Assembly (NCBI GenBank): GCA_021799755.1
Contig: JAJYZU010000002.1
Span: 1-24,872 of the forward strand
DNA: 24,872 nucleotides
Direction: 5' to 3'
DNA from: Thermoplasmata archaeon
Lineage (GTDB): Archaea; Thermoplasmatota; Thermoplasmata; Thermoplasmatales; Thermoplasmataceae
In this document: positions 16,412-23,031 of the stretch, piece after piece
Layout of the letters: the number at the start of each line of letters is the position of its first letter
How positions within the stretch are numbered: the first letter of the stretch is position 1
The notes under the pieces: model-generated
What the model saw: only the letters and a program-made list of their open reading frames with translations
Told to the model about the DNA's origin: nothing
Database searches by the model: none
Position numbers and translations under genes: made by a program

Positions 16412-17149
16412 GTGTGGATCAACAACAGAAGAAAGGTTGAACTTACTCTTAAGGAAAACATACACCGGATTACTTTGAACACTATCCAGTACAGGATACT
16501 GGATATAGAGTCAATACAGGACATGATACAGGCAGTCGCCGAGATCCTTGGAAGTCACGAAGAGGGCATTGCGCTCATAGAATCAAACGGCCCTGTTTTT
16601 TCACTTGGCTATGATGCCTCCTGCGTCAGGTTGCGGGAATCTGAATATTTCCAGGATCTTCTTTCTCTATCGTCAACACTGTCGAACCTGATTACAGGAT
16701 CAAGCGAACTTTTCCTCTCCCGTGTGAATGGTCCAGCTCTGGGAATGGGACTGGAGATTGTGCTTTTATCTGATTTTGCATTCTCTTCGGAAAATTCAAT
16801 TTTCGGTTTTCCAGATATCAGGTATGGCATGCCGTTCCTGCTTGCAGACCCGGAAGATCACATATACGGAAAGGCCTGGGAAAAGAAAATTCTTTCAGGC
16901 GAGATATTTGATGCGAAGTCAGCGGTAAATCTTGGGATCATCTCTGCTGTAACGGAGAATGAAGCTGAATTTGAGAAGAGCATATCAGATCTGGATGTGC
17001 ACCTTTTGCACAGGTACAAGGATATGAGGCGCAGAAAAAGAAACAACTCCACTCAGATACTATCACGAATCTATGATCCCGCAAGAATCAGGCTCAAGCA
17101 GCTAGAGACTTTCAGAGACAGTGCTTTCGGCAGCCTCAACGTCCCGTGA
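16412..17149 (+). CDS. Enoyl-CoA hydratase/isomerase (crotonase) family protein
   Basis: A 245-residue protein with the crotonase fold. The oxyanion-hole regions are recognisable: GPVFSLGYDAS (about 60-70, replacing the usual FSAGAD) and VNGPALGMGLEIVLLSDFAF (about 105-124). Glu115 aligns with the first catalytic glutamate of rat crotonase, but the second position, normally PE, is Asp135 in FGFPDIRYGM. KILSGEIFDAKSAVNLGIISAV (about 159-180) is the standard C-terminal helix block. The sequence is divergent and the C-terminal part is short and basic (MRRRKRNN), so the reaction (hydratase, isomerase or hydrolase) cannot be assigned. Its last 48 bases overlap the 3' end of tatC on the other strand. 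Confidence 0.75.
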   Translation: MWINNRRKVELTLKENIHRITLNTIQYRILDIESIQDMIQAVAEILGSHEEGIALIESNGPVFSLGYDASCVRLRESEYFQDLLSLSSTLSNLITGSSELFLSRVNGPALGMGLEIVLLSDFAFSSENSIFGFPDIRYGMPFLLADPEDHIYGKAWEKKILSGEIFDAKSAVNLGIISAVTENEAEFEKSISDLDVHLLHRYKDMRRRKRNNSTQILSRIYDPARIRLKQLETFRDSAFGSLNVP

Positions 17150-17932
17150 TTCCACTCTTCTGGCAAAAAATATTCCGGCGAAGTAAAGTGCAATCATAGG
17201 CAGTGCGATGACCACCATGGTAAAGCCGGTAACGCCAGGCGAGAAAATCATTCCGAACACGAAGGACGCAACGACCGCGTAGCGCCAGTTCTTTTCCCAG
17301 AATCCGGACTCAACAAGGCCAAATTTTGTAAGTCCAACCATGAAAACCGGCACCTCGAAGGAAACGCCAAATGCAAGGATATATATGAAAATGAAGGAAA
17401 TAAAGGAGAGAACACTCACGCTGCTTATTGCCCCCAATCCCACGTCAAATGAATTGAAGATCCTGAACAGTTCAGGGGCAATATACCAAAGTCCCACAAA
17501 AGATCCCGCAAGAAACAGGAGCGTGGCAGGCACCACAATAGACCTGATCGTCTCGGCTTCACTCTTTTTGAGCCCGGGAGAAATGAATTTCCACAGATGA
17601 TAGGCTATGGCCGGAGTTGAGAAAAGAAGGGCCAGGAATATACAACTGTACATGTCCGCAACCACTCCATCAGTAGGCTTTATAATTATTACGCTGGTTC
17701 CACTTGGCAGTACGTGGGCTTCAATGGCATGAAGGAACTGCGATCCGAGGTTCTGGTAAGGGTTTGGATAAAGAAGGGGGACACGACTACCCATGATGGT
17801 GAAATAGTCGACTCTGAACATAAAAAATATAATGAAAAAGAATCCGACAAAATATATGATCCTGATAACTCTGTATCTGAGCTCCTCTATATGCTTTATA
17901 AAATCAGAGTTAAAAAAACCAGGATCGGCCAT
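17102..17932 (-). CDS. tatC: Sec-independent translocase subunit TatC
   Basis: Multispanning receptor subunit of the Tat pathway, which exports folded proteins with twin-arginine signals. The 276 residues show the N-terminal HIEELRYRVIR motif before helix 1, six predicted membrane helices, and the conserved loop AIAYHLWKFISPGLKKSE (about 110-127), including the Phe-x-x-Pro-Gly-Leu and acidic residue that contact signal peptides. The extracytoplasmic segment between helices 1 and 2 is longer than in bacteria (about 40-90), consistent with archaeal TatC. The start lies two bases after the tatA stop, so both are one transcript. Tat substrates would include cofactor proteins of the acid-exposed membrane face; none is encoded in the window. 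Confidence 0.93.
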   Translation of the reverse strand: MADPGFFNSDFIKHIEELRYRVIRIIYFVGFFFIIFFMFRVDYFTIMGSRVPLLYPNPYQNLGSQFLHAIEAHVLPSGTSVIIIKPTDGVVADMYSCIFLALLFSTPAIAYHLWKFISPGLKKSEAETIRSIVVPATLLFLAGSFVGLWYIAPELFRIFNSFDVGLGAISSVSVLSFISFIFIYILAFGVSFEVPVFMVGLTKFGLVESGFWEKNWRYAVVASFVFGMIFSPGVTGFTMVVIALPMIALYFAGIFFARRVESRDVEAAESTVSESL

Positions 17933-17934
17933 CT

Positions 17935-18228
17935 TTAATTCTTTAGTTTCTCGGACATCTCTCTCCTGAGATCATCGTCAGTTTTGTTTGCAGGGTCTAT
18001 TCCGAGGTTCTTTGCCGCCTCGTGGAGATTTGAACTCTGGCCGGAGGATGAAGCCGTGGTGGTTGCAAAGGAGCTTTTCAGCTCTCTCTCAATCTCAAGC
18101 TTTCCCCTATTGAACTCTCCAGAAGCCTTTCCCAAGCTTCTCGCAAACTCAGGTATCTTCTTTGCCCCTCCGAAGAGGATGAGCACTATAGCAATTATAA
18201 TAATCCAGTCGACGGGAGAATCGAACAT
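17935..18228 (-). CDS. tatA: Sec-independent translocase subunit TatA
   Basis: 97-residue pore-forming Tat component: one N-terminal membrane helix (about 7-21, WIIIIAIVLILFGG), the invariant Phe-Gly hinge, then the amphipathic helix KKIPEFARSLGKASGEF and a polar Ser/Thr-rich tail. No twin TatB is seen, so the system is the minimal TatAC type. ATG 18228 is 26 bases from a TATA box and has no SD. Directly followed by tatC. Confidence 0.93.
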   Translation of the reverse strand: MFDSPVDWIIIIAIVLILFGGAKKIPEFARSLGKASGEFNRGKLEIERELKSSFATTTASSSGQSSNLHEAAKNLGIDPANKTDDDLRREMSEKLKN

Positions 18229-18249
18229 GCGGTTAACATAACAAATACT

Positions 18250-18258
18250 TATTTATAT
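18250..18258 (-). promoter_or_regulatory. TATA box for tatAC
   Basis: Read on the minus strand the element is ATATAAATA, centred 26 bases before the tatA ATG at 18228: a strong archaeal TATA box and a leaderless start. Confidence 0.65.
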
Positions 18259-18284
18259 CTTTATTTTAAAGCCACTGGTATAAA

Positions 18285-18650
18285 TTATTCATTTCTCTCC
18301 TGTCCGGCTATGTCGGTCTCAACCCTGTAACCCTTGGACGCGAAATTCTTGGCAATGGTCCTCAGCCTTTCTGCAAGTTTATCATCGTTCTTATTTATTG
18401 AGATTGCAAAGTTTTTCTTATCTCTGTGAATAACAATGAAACCAACCGTTTTATCTTCCGGCATGATTTCGTCAGTTCTTGCATACTTTTCTATAAATTC
18501 CTGCATCTCATCCTCAATATACTCTGAATCTATTATTTCAGAGAGAGCAGTGAGTGAATCATCAAGCTTAGACATCTCAACACATATTGTTGATGGATGA
18601 TAATTCCCAAGAATCATGTTATACATCACACATTCAGTCATATCAAACAC
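18285..18650 (-). CDS. Hypothetical 121-residue protein
   Basis: I recognise no family. The N-terminal half is acidic and helical (SKLDDSLTALSEIIDSEYI, about 27-45), the C-terminal half looks alpha/beta with a strand VGFIVIHRDKKNFAISI (about 69-85) followed by a basic helix and YRVETDIAG. No signal peptide, membrane segment or metal motif. The start is either GTG 18650 or ATG 18641; the promoter position fits both. It stands alone between thrS and tatAC, with promoters on both sides, so it is probably monocistronic. Confidence 0.65.
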   Translation of the reverse strand: MFDMTECVMYNMILGNYHPSTICVEMSKLDDSLTALSEIIDSEYIEDEMQEFIEKYARTDEIMPEDKTVGFIVIHRDKKNFAISINKNDDKLAERLRTIAKNFASKGYRVETDIAGQERNE

Positions 18651-18678
18651 CTCACAGTATCTTCAAATGCTGAAAGCA

Positions 18679-18685
18679 GTATAAA
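18679..18685 (-). promoter_or_regulatory. TATA-like element for the 121-residue gene
   Basis: Minus-strand TTTATAC is centred 32 bases before GTG 18650, which predicts a leader of only a few bases. Confidence 0.4.
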
Positions 18686-18712
18686 TGTTTCCGGGCATGA
18701 AAATCTCCAGCC

Positions 18713-20731
18713 CTAGAATATCTGGGATATTTTTTTCTCAGAGATTTCCTCACCGATAAGATCGACAAACTCATCCAGGTTAAACTCCTTCTGCTTATCT
18801 GTTCTGTTCCTGACGGATACAGTCTTCCTGTCTACCTCGTTTTTGCCCACCACGACCACATACGCAGGGCGTTTTGGTCTTATCGACCTCACCTTCTTGC
18901 TCAGGGTTTCTGATGAGTTGTCAACCTGCGTCCTTATCCCACGTGCCTGAAGTTTATCCCTCACAGTATACGCATAGTCTGAAAATTCCTCGGTTACAGG
19001 TACAATGTAACACTGGAGCGGCGCAAGCCAGGTGGGAAGTTTTCCCGCATAACTTTCAAGAAGTATAACCATGAATCTTTCGTAGCTGCCATATATTGCC
19101 CTGTGAAGCATAACCGGGGTCTCTTTCTTTCCTGAACTGTTGACATAGTTCAGTCCGAAATTTCCGGGCATAAAGAAATCGATCTGGATAGTTGAAAGCT
19201 GCCAGTTTCTCCCGATGGCGTCCTTCACGTGAACATCAATCTTCGGTCCATAGAATGCCGCCTCTCCGGGGAATTCCTGATAGGATATTCCATTCCTCTT
19301 CAGTGCCTCCCTCAGTGCCTCGGTTGCCTGATCCCATCTTGAGAAATCAGGATCCAGCGACTTTGAGCCGCAATTCGGGCAGACAATATCGCTGTCTGAT
19401 GCGGCTTTCCTCATGTCCGTGACGGTGCCGCATTCCCTGCATACATATGATATAAGGTAATTCTGGTAATTTTCCTTGTCAATAACGCTCAGATCATAGG
19501 TTATAACTGGATTGGAAAACACGGTCTGGAAGACTTCCTTGACCATCGCAAGGACCTTCTCTATCTCTTCAACTATCTGGTCGATTCTCATGAAACCATG
19601 ACCATCGTCTATGGTGAATGCCCTCGGTCTGGTCAATCCCCCGACCTCACCCGACTTCTCATACCTGTAGACGGTACCTGCTTCGAAGTACCTGACTGGA
19701 AGGTCTCTGTAGCTGTAGAGATTGCGTTCGAAAATTGTGATATGGCCCGGGCAGTTCATGGGCTTAACGCCATAACTGTCACCGTCGGGAAGGGTGAAGG
19801 TGTACATATTGGCCTTGTATTTTGCATAATGGCCTGACTGTTTCCATATCGTATCTTTATAAATATGGGGGGTCCATACCTCAACCCAGCCATATTTCTC
19901 GTTTATTTTTCTCATAAAGGACATCAGTTCGTTCCTGATGATCTGTCCATTCGGGGTGTAGAACGGAAAACCAGGTCCTCTCTCGGAATTGAACACAAAT
20001 AGATCCATTTCCTGGCCGATCTTTCTGTGATCCCTTTTAAGCGCTTCCTCTCTCATGTTTAGATAGTTTTTCAGAGATTTCTCGTCAGGAAAAGCAGTTC
20101 CGTATATTCTCACCATCTTCTCCCTGTTTTCGTCACCCAGATAGTGAGTGCTGGCGGTTGAAAGAAGCTTTAGGGCCCTGATATAGCCAGTGGACGGAAC
20201 GTGAGGACCAGTACAGAAATCAGTAAACTCACCCTGTCTGTATGCTGTTGAGCTCCCCTCCTCTGCGACCTTGGATCTGATCTTGTCCAGCTTGAAAATA
20301 TTGCTGCTGAAAAGTTCCTCAAGTTCTTTCCTGGGCAGCACAAGCCTCTCTATGGGCAGATCTTTCTTTACAATCTCCAGCATTCTCTTCTCAATGGCAG
20401 CCAGTTCATCCGAACTGATCGGGTCCATCTGTATATCGTAATAAAATCCGTCTTCCGTTGGAGGACCGGCATTAGGTCTGGCGCTGGGATAAAGTTCAGT
20501 CACTGCCTGTGCCAGAAGGTGAGCTGCGGAATGTCTCAGTATCTCAAGACCGTGAGGTGAGTCAATGTATACGGGCTTGAACCGGACAGGTCTATCATTG
20601 GTAACTGTTGAAAGATCGACTATTTTTCCATCCACTTCCGCAGCAACCACTCTTGGCCTCATCTTTTCTGGTACTGATTCCAGCAGGGATTTCCCCTTCG
20701 CTGCGATTATTGCATTTTCTTCTTTTACCAT
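18713..20731 (-). CDS. thrS: Threonyl-tRNA synthetase, bacterial-type editing domain
   Basis: Class II synthetase charging tRNA(Thr), 672 residues. Order: short TGS-like region (1-62), N2 editing domain with His67-x3-His71 (RHSAAHLL) and Cys173-x3-His177 (FCTGPH), catalytic core, and anticodon-binding domain (about 570-672). Catalytic zinc ligands Cys327 (MNCPGH), His378 (IDDGHGF) and His543 (MLHRAIYG) and motif 2 and 3 arginines (Arg347, Arg552) are present. Between motif 2 and FYGPKID the loop normally reading STRPE is replaced by about 50 residues holding a zinc-ribbon-like pair, Cys431/Cys434 and Cys451/Cys454. The editing domain is the bacterial/eukaryotic type, not the one common in euryarchaea. 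SD GAGGTAG eight bases before the ATG; the start is 11 bases after the hutH stop, so probably co-transcribed. Confidence 0.96.
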   Translation of the reverse strand: MVKEENAIIAAKGKSLLESVPEKMRPRVVAAEVDGKIVDLSTVTNDRPVRFKPVYIDSPHGLEILRHSAAHLLAQAVTELYPSARPNAGPPTEDGFYYDIQMDPISSDELAAIEKRMLEIVKKDLPIERLVLPRKELEELFSSNIFKLDKIRSKVAEEGSSTAYRQGEFTDFCTGPHVPSTGYIRALKLLSTASTHYLGDENREKMVRIYGTAFPDEKSLKNYLNMREEALKRDHRKIGQEMDLFVFNSERGPGFPFYTPNGQIIRNELMSFMRKINEKYGWVEVWTPHIYKDTIWKQSGHYAKYKANMYTFTLPDGDSYGVKPMNCPGHITIFERNLYSYRDLPVRYFEAGTVYRYEKSGEVGGLTRPRAFTIDDGHGFMRIDQIVEEIEKVLAMVKEVFQTVFSNPVITYDLSVIDKENYQNYLISYVCRECGTVTDMRKAASDSDIVCPNCGSKSLDPDFSRWDQATEALREALKRNGISYQEFPGEAAFYGPKIDVHVKDAIGRNWQLSTIQIDFFMPGNFGLNYVNSSGKKETPVMLHRAIYGSYERFMVILLESYAGKLPTWLAPLQCYIVPVTEEFSDYAYTVRDKLQARGIRTQVDNSSETLSKKVRSIRPKRPAYVVVVGKNEVDRKTVSVRNRTDKQKEFNLDEFVDLIGEEISEKKISQIF

Positions 20732-20742
20732 TATAAACTACC

Positions 20743-22272
20743 TCAAAGCCAGGGAACCAGATATGATCCCCAATTCTTAAGTTTATTCCTAAATTCAGGC
20801 GATCTCATAAGGTTGATGATATTTTCCACATCGGGATTGGGTGATCTGTCCGTTTTGAACTCACTCACGACATTTCTGAGTTCAGAGGTGATCGAATTCA
20901 CAAAAGGAGACACTTTCTGATCAATGAAATATAGTCCCTGATTTGCGACAAGGTATTCCATGGCTACAATTCTCTCGAGATTCTCAACGACCTTCGAAAG
21001 TTTGAGGGCCGAATTCATGCCCATGCTGACGTGATCCTCCTGGTTTGCGGAGGTTGGAATGGAATCGCTGGATGCGGGATGCGCCAGCACCTTGTTAACA
21101 TTGCAAAGTGCTGCAGCGGTATACTGAACAATCATAAGACCGGAATTAAGGCCTGAATTCCTTGTCAGAAATGCAGGAAGGCCGCTCAGGCTGCTGTCCG
21201 TGAGTCTGGCAATCCTCCTTTCTATCATGTTTCCCAGATCAGTAAGCGCTATGGCCAGGAAATCAGCAATAAATGCAACAGGCTCCCCATGGAAATTTCC
21301 TGTGGAAATAATCCTGTCGTTGCACACAAGCGGATTGTCCGTGGTGGAATTGATCTCATCAGTAAGAACTCCGGCTGCGTAATTCAAGGTGTCCAGCACA
21401 GCTCCATAGACTTGGGGGATGCACCTGAGCGAGTATGCATCCTGAACCTTTTCCAGTGAAGATTTTTCTATGTTCCTGCTCCCCTCAAGGAGTTTCCGGA
21501 TAATTGAAGCGACAGTTGATTGACCTTTCTGTTTTCTCGCTGCAACAGCAACAGGATCAAAGGCAAGAATGGTGCCCCTCAAGGCCTCCATCGATATGGA
21601 CGCAGATGTTAAGGCGTTTTCCAATATGTTGTAGGATTTTCCAATCTCAACGGAAAGTATTCCTGCGATGGCGGAGGTTCCATTTATGAAAGAAACACCC
21701 TCTTTTTCCTTAAGGCGGAGGGGAGCCATACGATTCTTCGCAAGTTCTTCCGCAGACTTTGCTTTCCCAACGTCCGATATACAATAGCCCTCACCCATGA
21801 GCGCAAGTGCAATGTGTGCAAGGGGGGCCAGATCGCCGCTGGCACCAACTGATCCGTATTCAGGCACGTAGGGGTAGAATCTCTTGTTGAGCGATTCAAC
21901 AATCTTGTCTATTAGTTCCCTCCTCACACCAGAAAATCCTCTTATCAGGCTATTAGCTCTCACAAGCATTATTGCCCTCACAAACTCCTCACTCAGCGGA
22001 TCACCGATTCCCGCAGAGTGACTTCTGATGAGATTCTCCTGGAGTGCCACAGCCTCCTTTTCATCAATCCTCACGTTGAGAAGACTTCCGAAACCGGTGT
22101 TAACACCATACACTCCTTTACCGGAGGCAAGTGCACTTTCCACAACCCGCCTGGACTTCTCTATAACAGGCAGTGCTCTGGGGGAGATTCTTACTTCCTC
22201 AAAATTCATTGCAACCCTCAATACGGACTCTAAGGCCAGTGAGTTTCCATCTATCTCGATCATCAGAGCCAT
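20743..22272 (-). CDS. hutH: Histidine ammonia-lyase
   Basis: Deaminates L-histidine to urocanate and ammonia using the self-made MIO cofactor. The 509 residues have the MIO tripeptide Ala144-Ser145-Gly146 in SVGASGDLAPLAH, catalytic Tyr55 in YGVNTGFG, the HAL-specific Ser84-His85 (NLIRSHSAG), YSLRCIPQVYGA and NQEDHVSMG, so histidine rather than phenylalanine or tyrosine is the expected substrate. Length is standard. ATG 22272 fits the upstream TATA spacing; ATG 22263 is an alternative. Other histidine-degradation genes (hutU, hutI) are not adjacent; instead thrS follows after 11 bases. An inverted repeat lies further upstream, between it and the divergent gene. Confidence 0.95.
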   Translation of the reverse strand: MALMIEIDGNSLALESVLRVAMNFEEVRISPRALPVIEKSRRVVESALASGKGVYGVNTGFGSLLNVRIDEKEAVALQENLIRSHSAGIGDPLSEEFVRAIMLVRANSLIRGFSGVRRELIDKIVESLNKRFYPYVPEYGSVGASGDLAPLAHIALALMGEGYCISDVGKAKSAEELAKNRMAPLRLKEKEGVSFINGTSAIAGILSVEIGKSYNILENALTSASISMEALRGTILAFDPVAVAARKQKGQSTVASIIRKLLEGSRNIEKSSLEKVQDAYSLRCIPQVYGAVLDTLNYAAGVLTDEINSTTDNPLVCNDRIISTGNFHGEPVAFIADFLAIALTDLGNMIERRIARLTDSSLSGLPAFLTRNSGLNSGLMIVQYTAAALCNVNKVLAHPASSDSIPTSANQEDHVSMGMNSALKLSKVVENLERIVAMEYLVANQGLYFIDQKVSPFVNSITSELRNVVSEFKTDRSPNPDVENIINLMRSPEFRNKLKNWGSYLVPWL

Positions 22273-22294
22273 GAGGGCTCTTTCATAGAATAGC

Positions 22295-22306
22295 TTTTAG
22301 TTTATT
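22295..22306 (-). promoter_or_regulatory. TATA-like element for hutH-thrS
   Basis: Minus-strand AATAAACTAAAA is centred about 28 bases before the hutH ATG, consistent with leaderless initiation. The match to a TATA box is weaker than for nuo or tatAC. Confidence 0.45.
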
Positions 22307-22333
22307 CTCCAGGAGATTATTTATGGAATTCAC

Positions 22334-22351
22334 CATATTCAGGTGAATATG
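22334..22351. promoter_or_regulatory. 18-base inverted repeat, operator candidate
   Basis: CATATTCAGGTGAATATG: two perfect 8-base arms around GG. A second inverted repeat, ATTCACC-N7-GGTGAAT (22328-22334 and 22342-22348), overlaps it. The element sits between the divergent promoters of hutH and the AAA-associated-domain gene, upstream of both TATA boxes, a usual place for an archaeal dimeric transcription factor. No binding protein is known from the sequence. Confidence 0.5.
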
Positions 22352-22383
22352 TTTGAATGTGAGCATGGATGTGTAAGAAAGTC

Positions 22384-22392
22384 TAAATAAAA
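22384..22392 (+). promoter_or_regulatory. TATA box for the AAA-associated-domain gene
   Basis: TAAATAAAA is centred 30 bases before ATG 22418, predicting a leader of about five bases. Confidence 0.55.
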
Positions 22393-22417
22393 AGAATGCA
22401 ATACATAAAATAAGAAG

Positions 22418-22900
22418 ATGGAAAGTATTGAACCCAATGCCAGAATAGCAGATCTTGTGGGTCTTCTGTATGTGTTGAATTTTATATTCAAAGACAAGAC
22501 CGATCTGTTTGAACTGGAAAAGGAGATGGAAGTAGACCTCGACGATCTGTTACCCATAGTGTACACGGCGTCAACGCTAGGGTTTGTGAATGTTACGGAC
22601 GGTGACATCTCGATAACTCAGAAAGGCAAGGAATATATCGGGGCGAGCCCCAAGAAGAGAAGGGTGATACTTGCAAACTCCCTGGACAACGTCGAACCAT
22701 TCTATTCTGCCCTGAAACTCGGTAGTTTTAAGGTTGAGGATCTATCAACAAGTCTCGAGGAAAATGGCATACAGACATACAACACGCCATCGGGTAATAG
22801 AGACCTTGAGATAACACTCATAGAATGGGGGCTCTATTCCGGTCTTTTGAAAAAGACTGACGAAGGGTTTGAGGTATTGAAATTATCATCTCCATCCTGA
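22418..22900 (+). CDS. Stand-alone AAA-associated C-terminal domain protein
   Basis: A 160-residue soluble protein that resembles the AAA_assoc_C domain found at the C-terminus of nitrate/sulfonate-type ABC ATPases in archaea and bacteria. It has an N-terminal RIADLVGLLYVL helix, a winged-helix-like part (ELEKEMEVDLDDLLPIVYTA, then LGFVNVTDGDISITQKGKEY), and the typical ending LIEWGLYSGLLKKTDEGF. No P-loop is present, so it is not an ATPase. In other organisms this module is fused to the ATPase; here it is a separate gene convergent with an ABC permease and ATPase of that very type. It could regulate the transporter, or be a transcription factor; domain identity is fairly sure, role is inferred. 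Confidence 0.7.
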   Translation: MESIEPNARIADLVGLLYVLNFIFKDKTDLFELEKEMEVDLDDLLPIVYTASTLGFVNVTDGDISITQKGKEYIGASPKKRRVILANSLDNVEPFYSALKLGSFKVEDLSTSLEENGIQTYNTPSGNRDLEITLIEWGLYSGLLKKTDEGFEVLKLSSPS

Positions 22901-22936
22901 TCCTCCTTTCATAATAGGATGAAGAATGGCCAAATA

Positions 22937-22948
22937 TCAGTCGACTGA
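22937..22948. repeat. Perfect 12-base palindrome in a convergent intergenic region
   Basis: TCAGTCGACTGA lies between two converging genes. It has no loop, so it is not a classical hairpin terminator. Confidence 0.35.
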
Positions 22949-22994
22949 CAGGCATTTTCTGTTCAACGCGTTTGGATTAGAGGCAATGTAAACA

Positions 22995-23000
22995 TTTTTT
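22995..23000 (+). terminator. Oligo-T terminator candidate
   Basis: Six T residues about 95 bases after the AAA-associated-domain gene, before the end of the converging permease gene; a second T-rich run, ATTATTTT, follows. Suggestive only. Confidence 0.3.
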
Positions 23001-23031
23001 AGGATTATTTTGGAAGTAGGCATAGGCAGTG

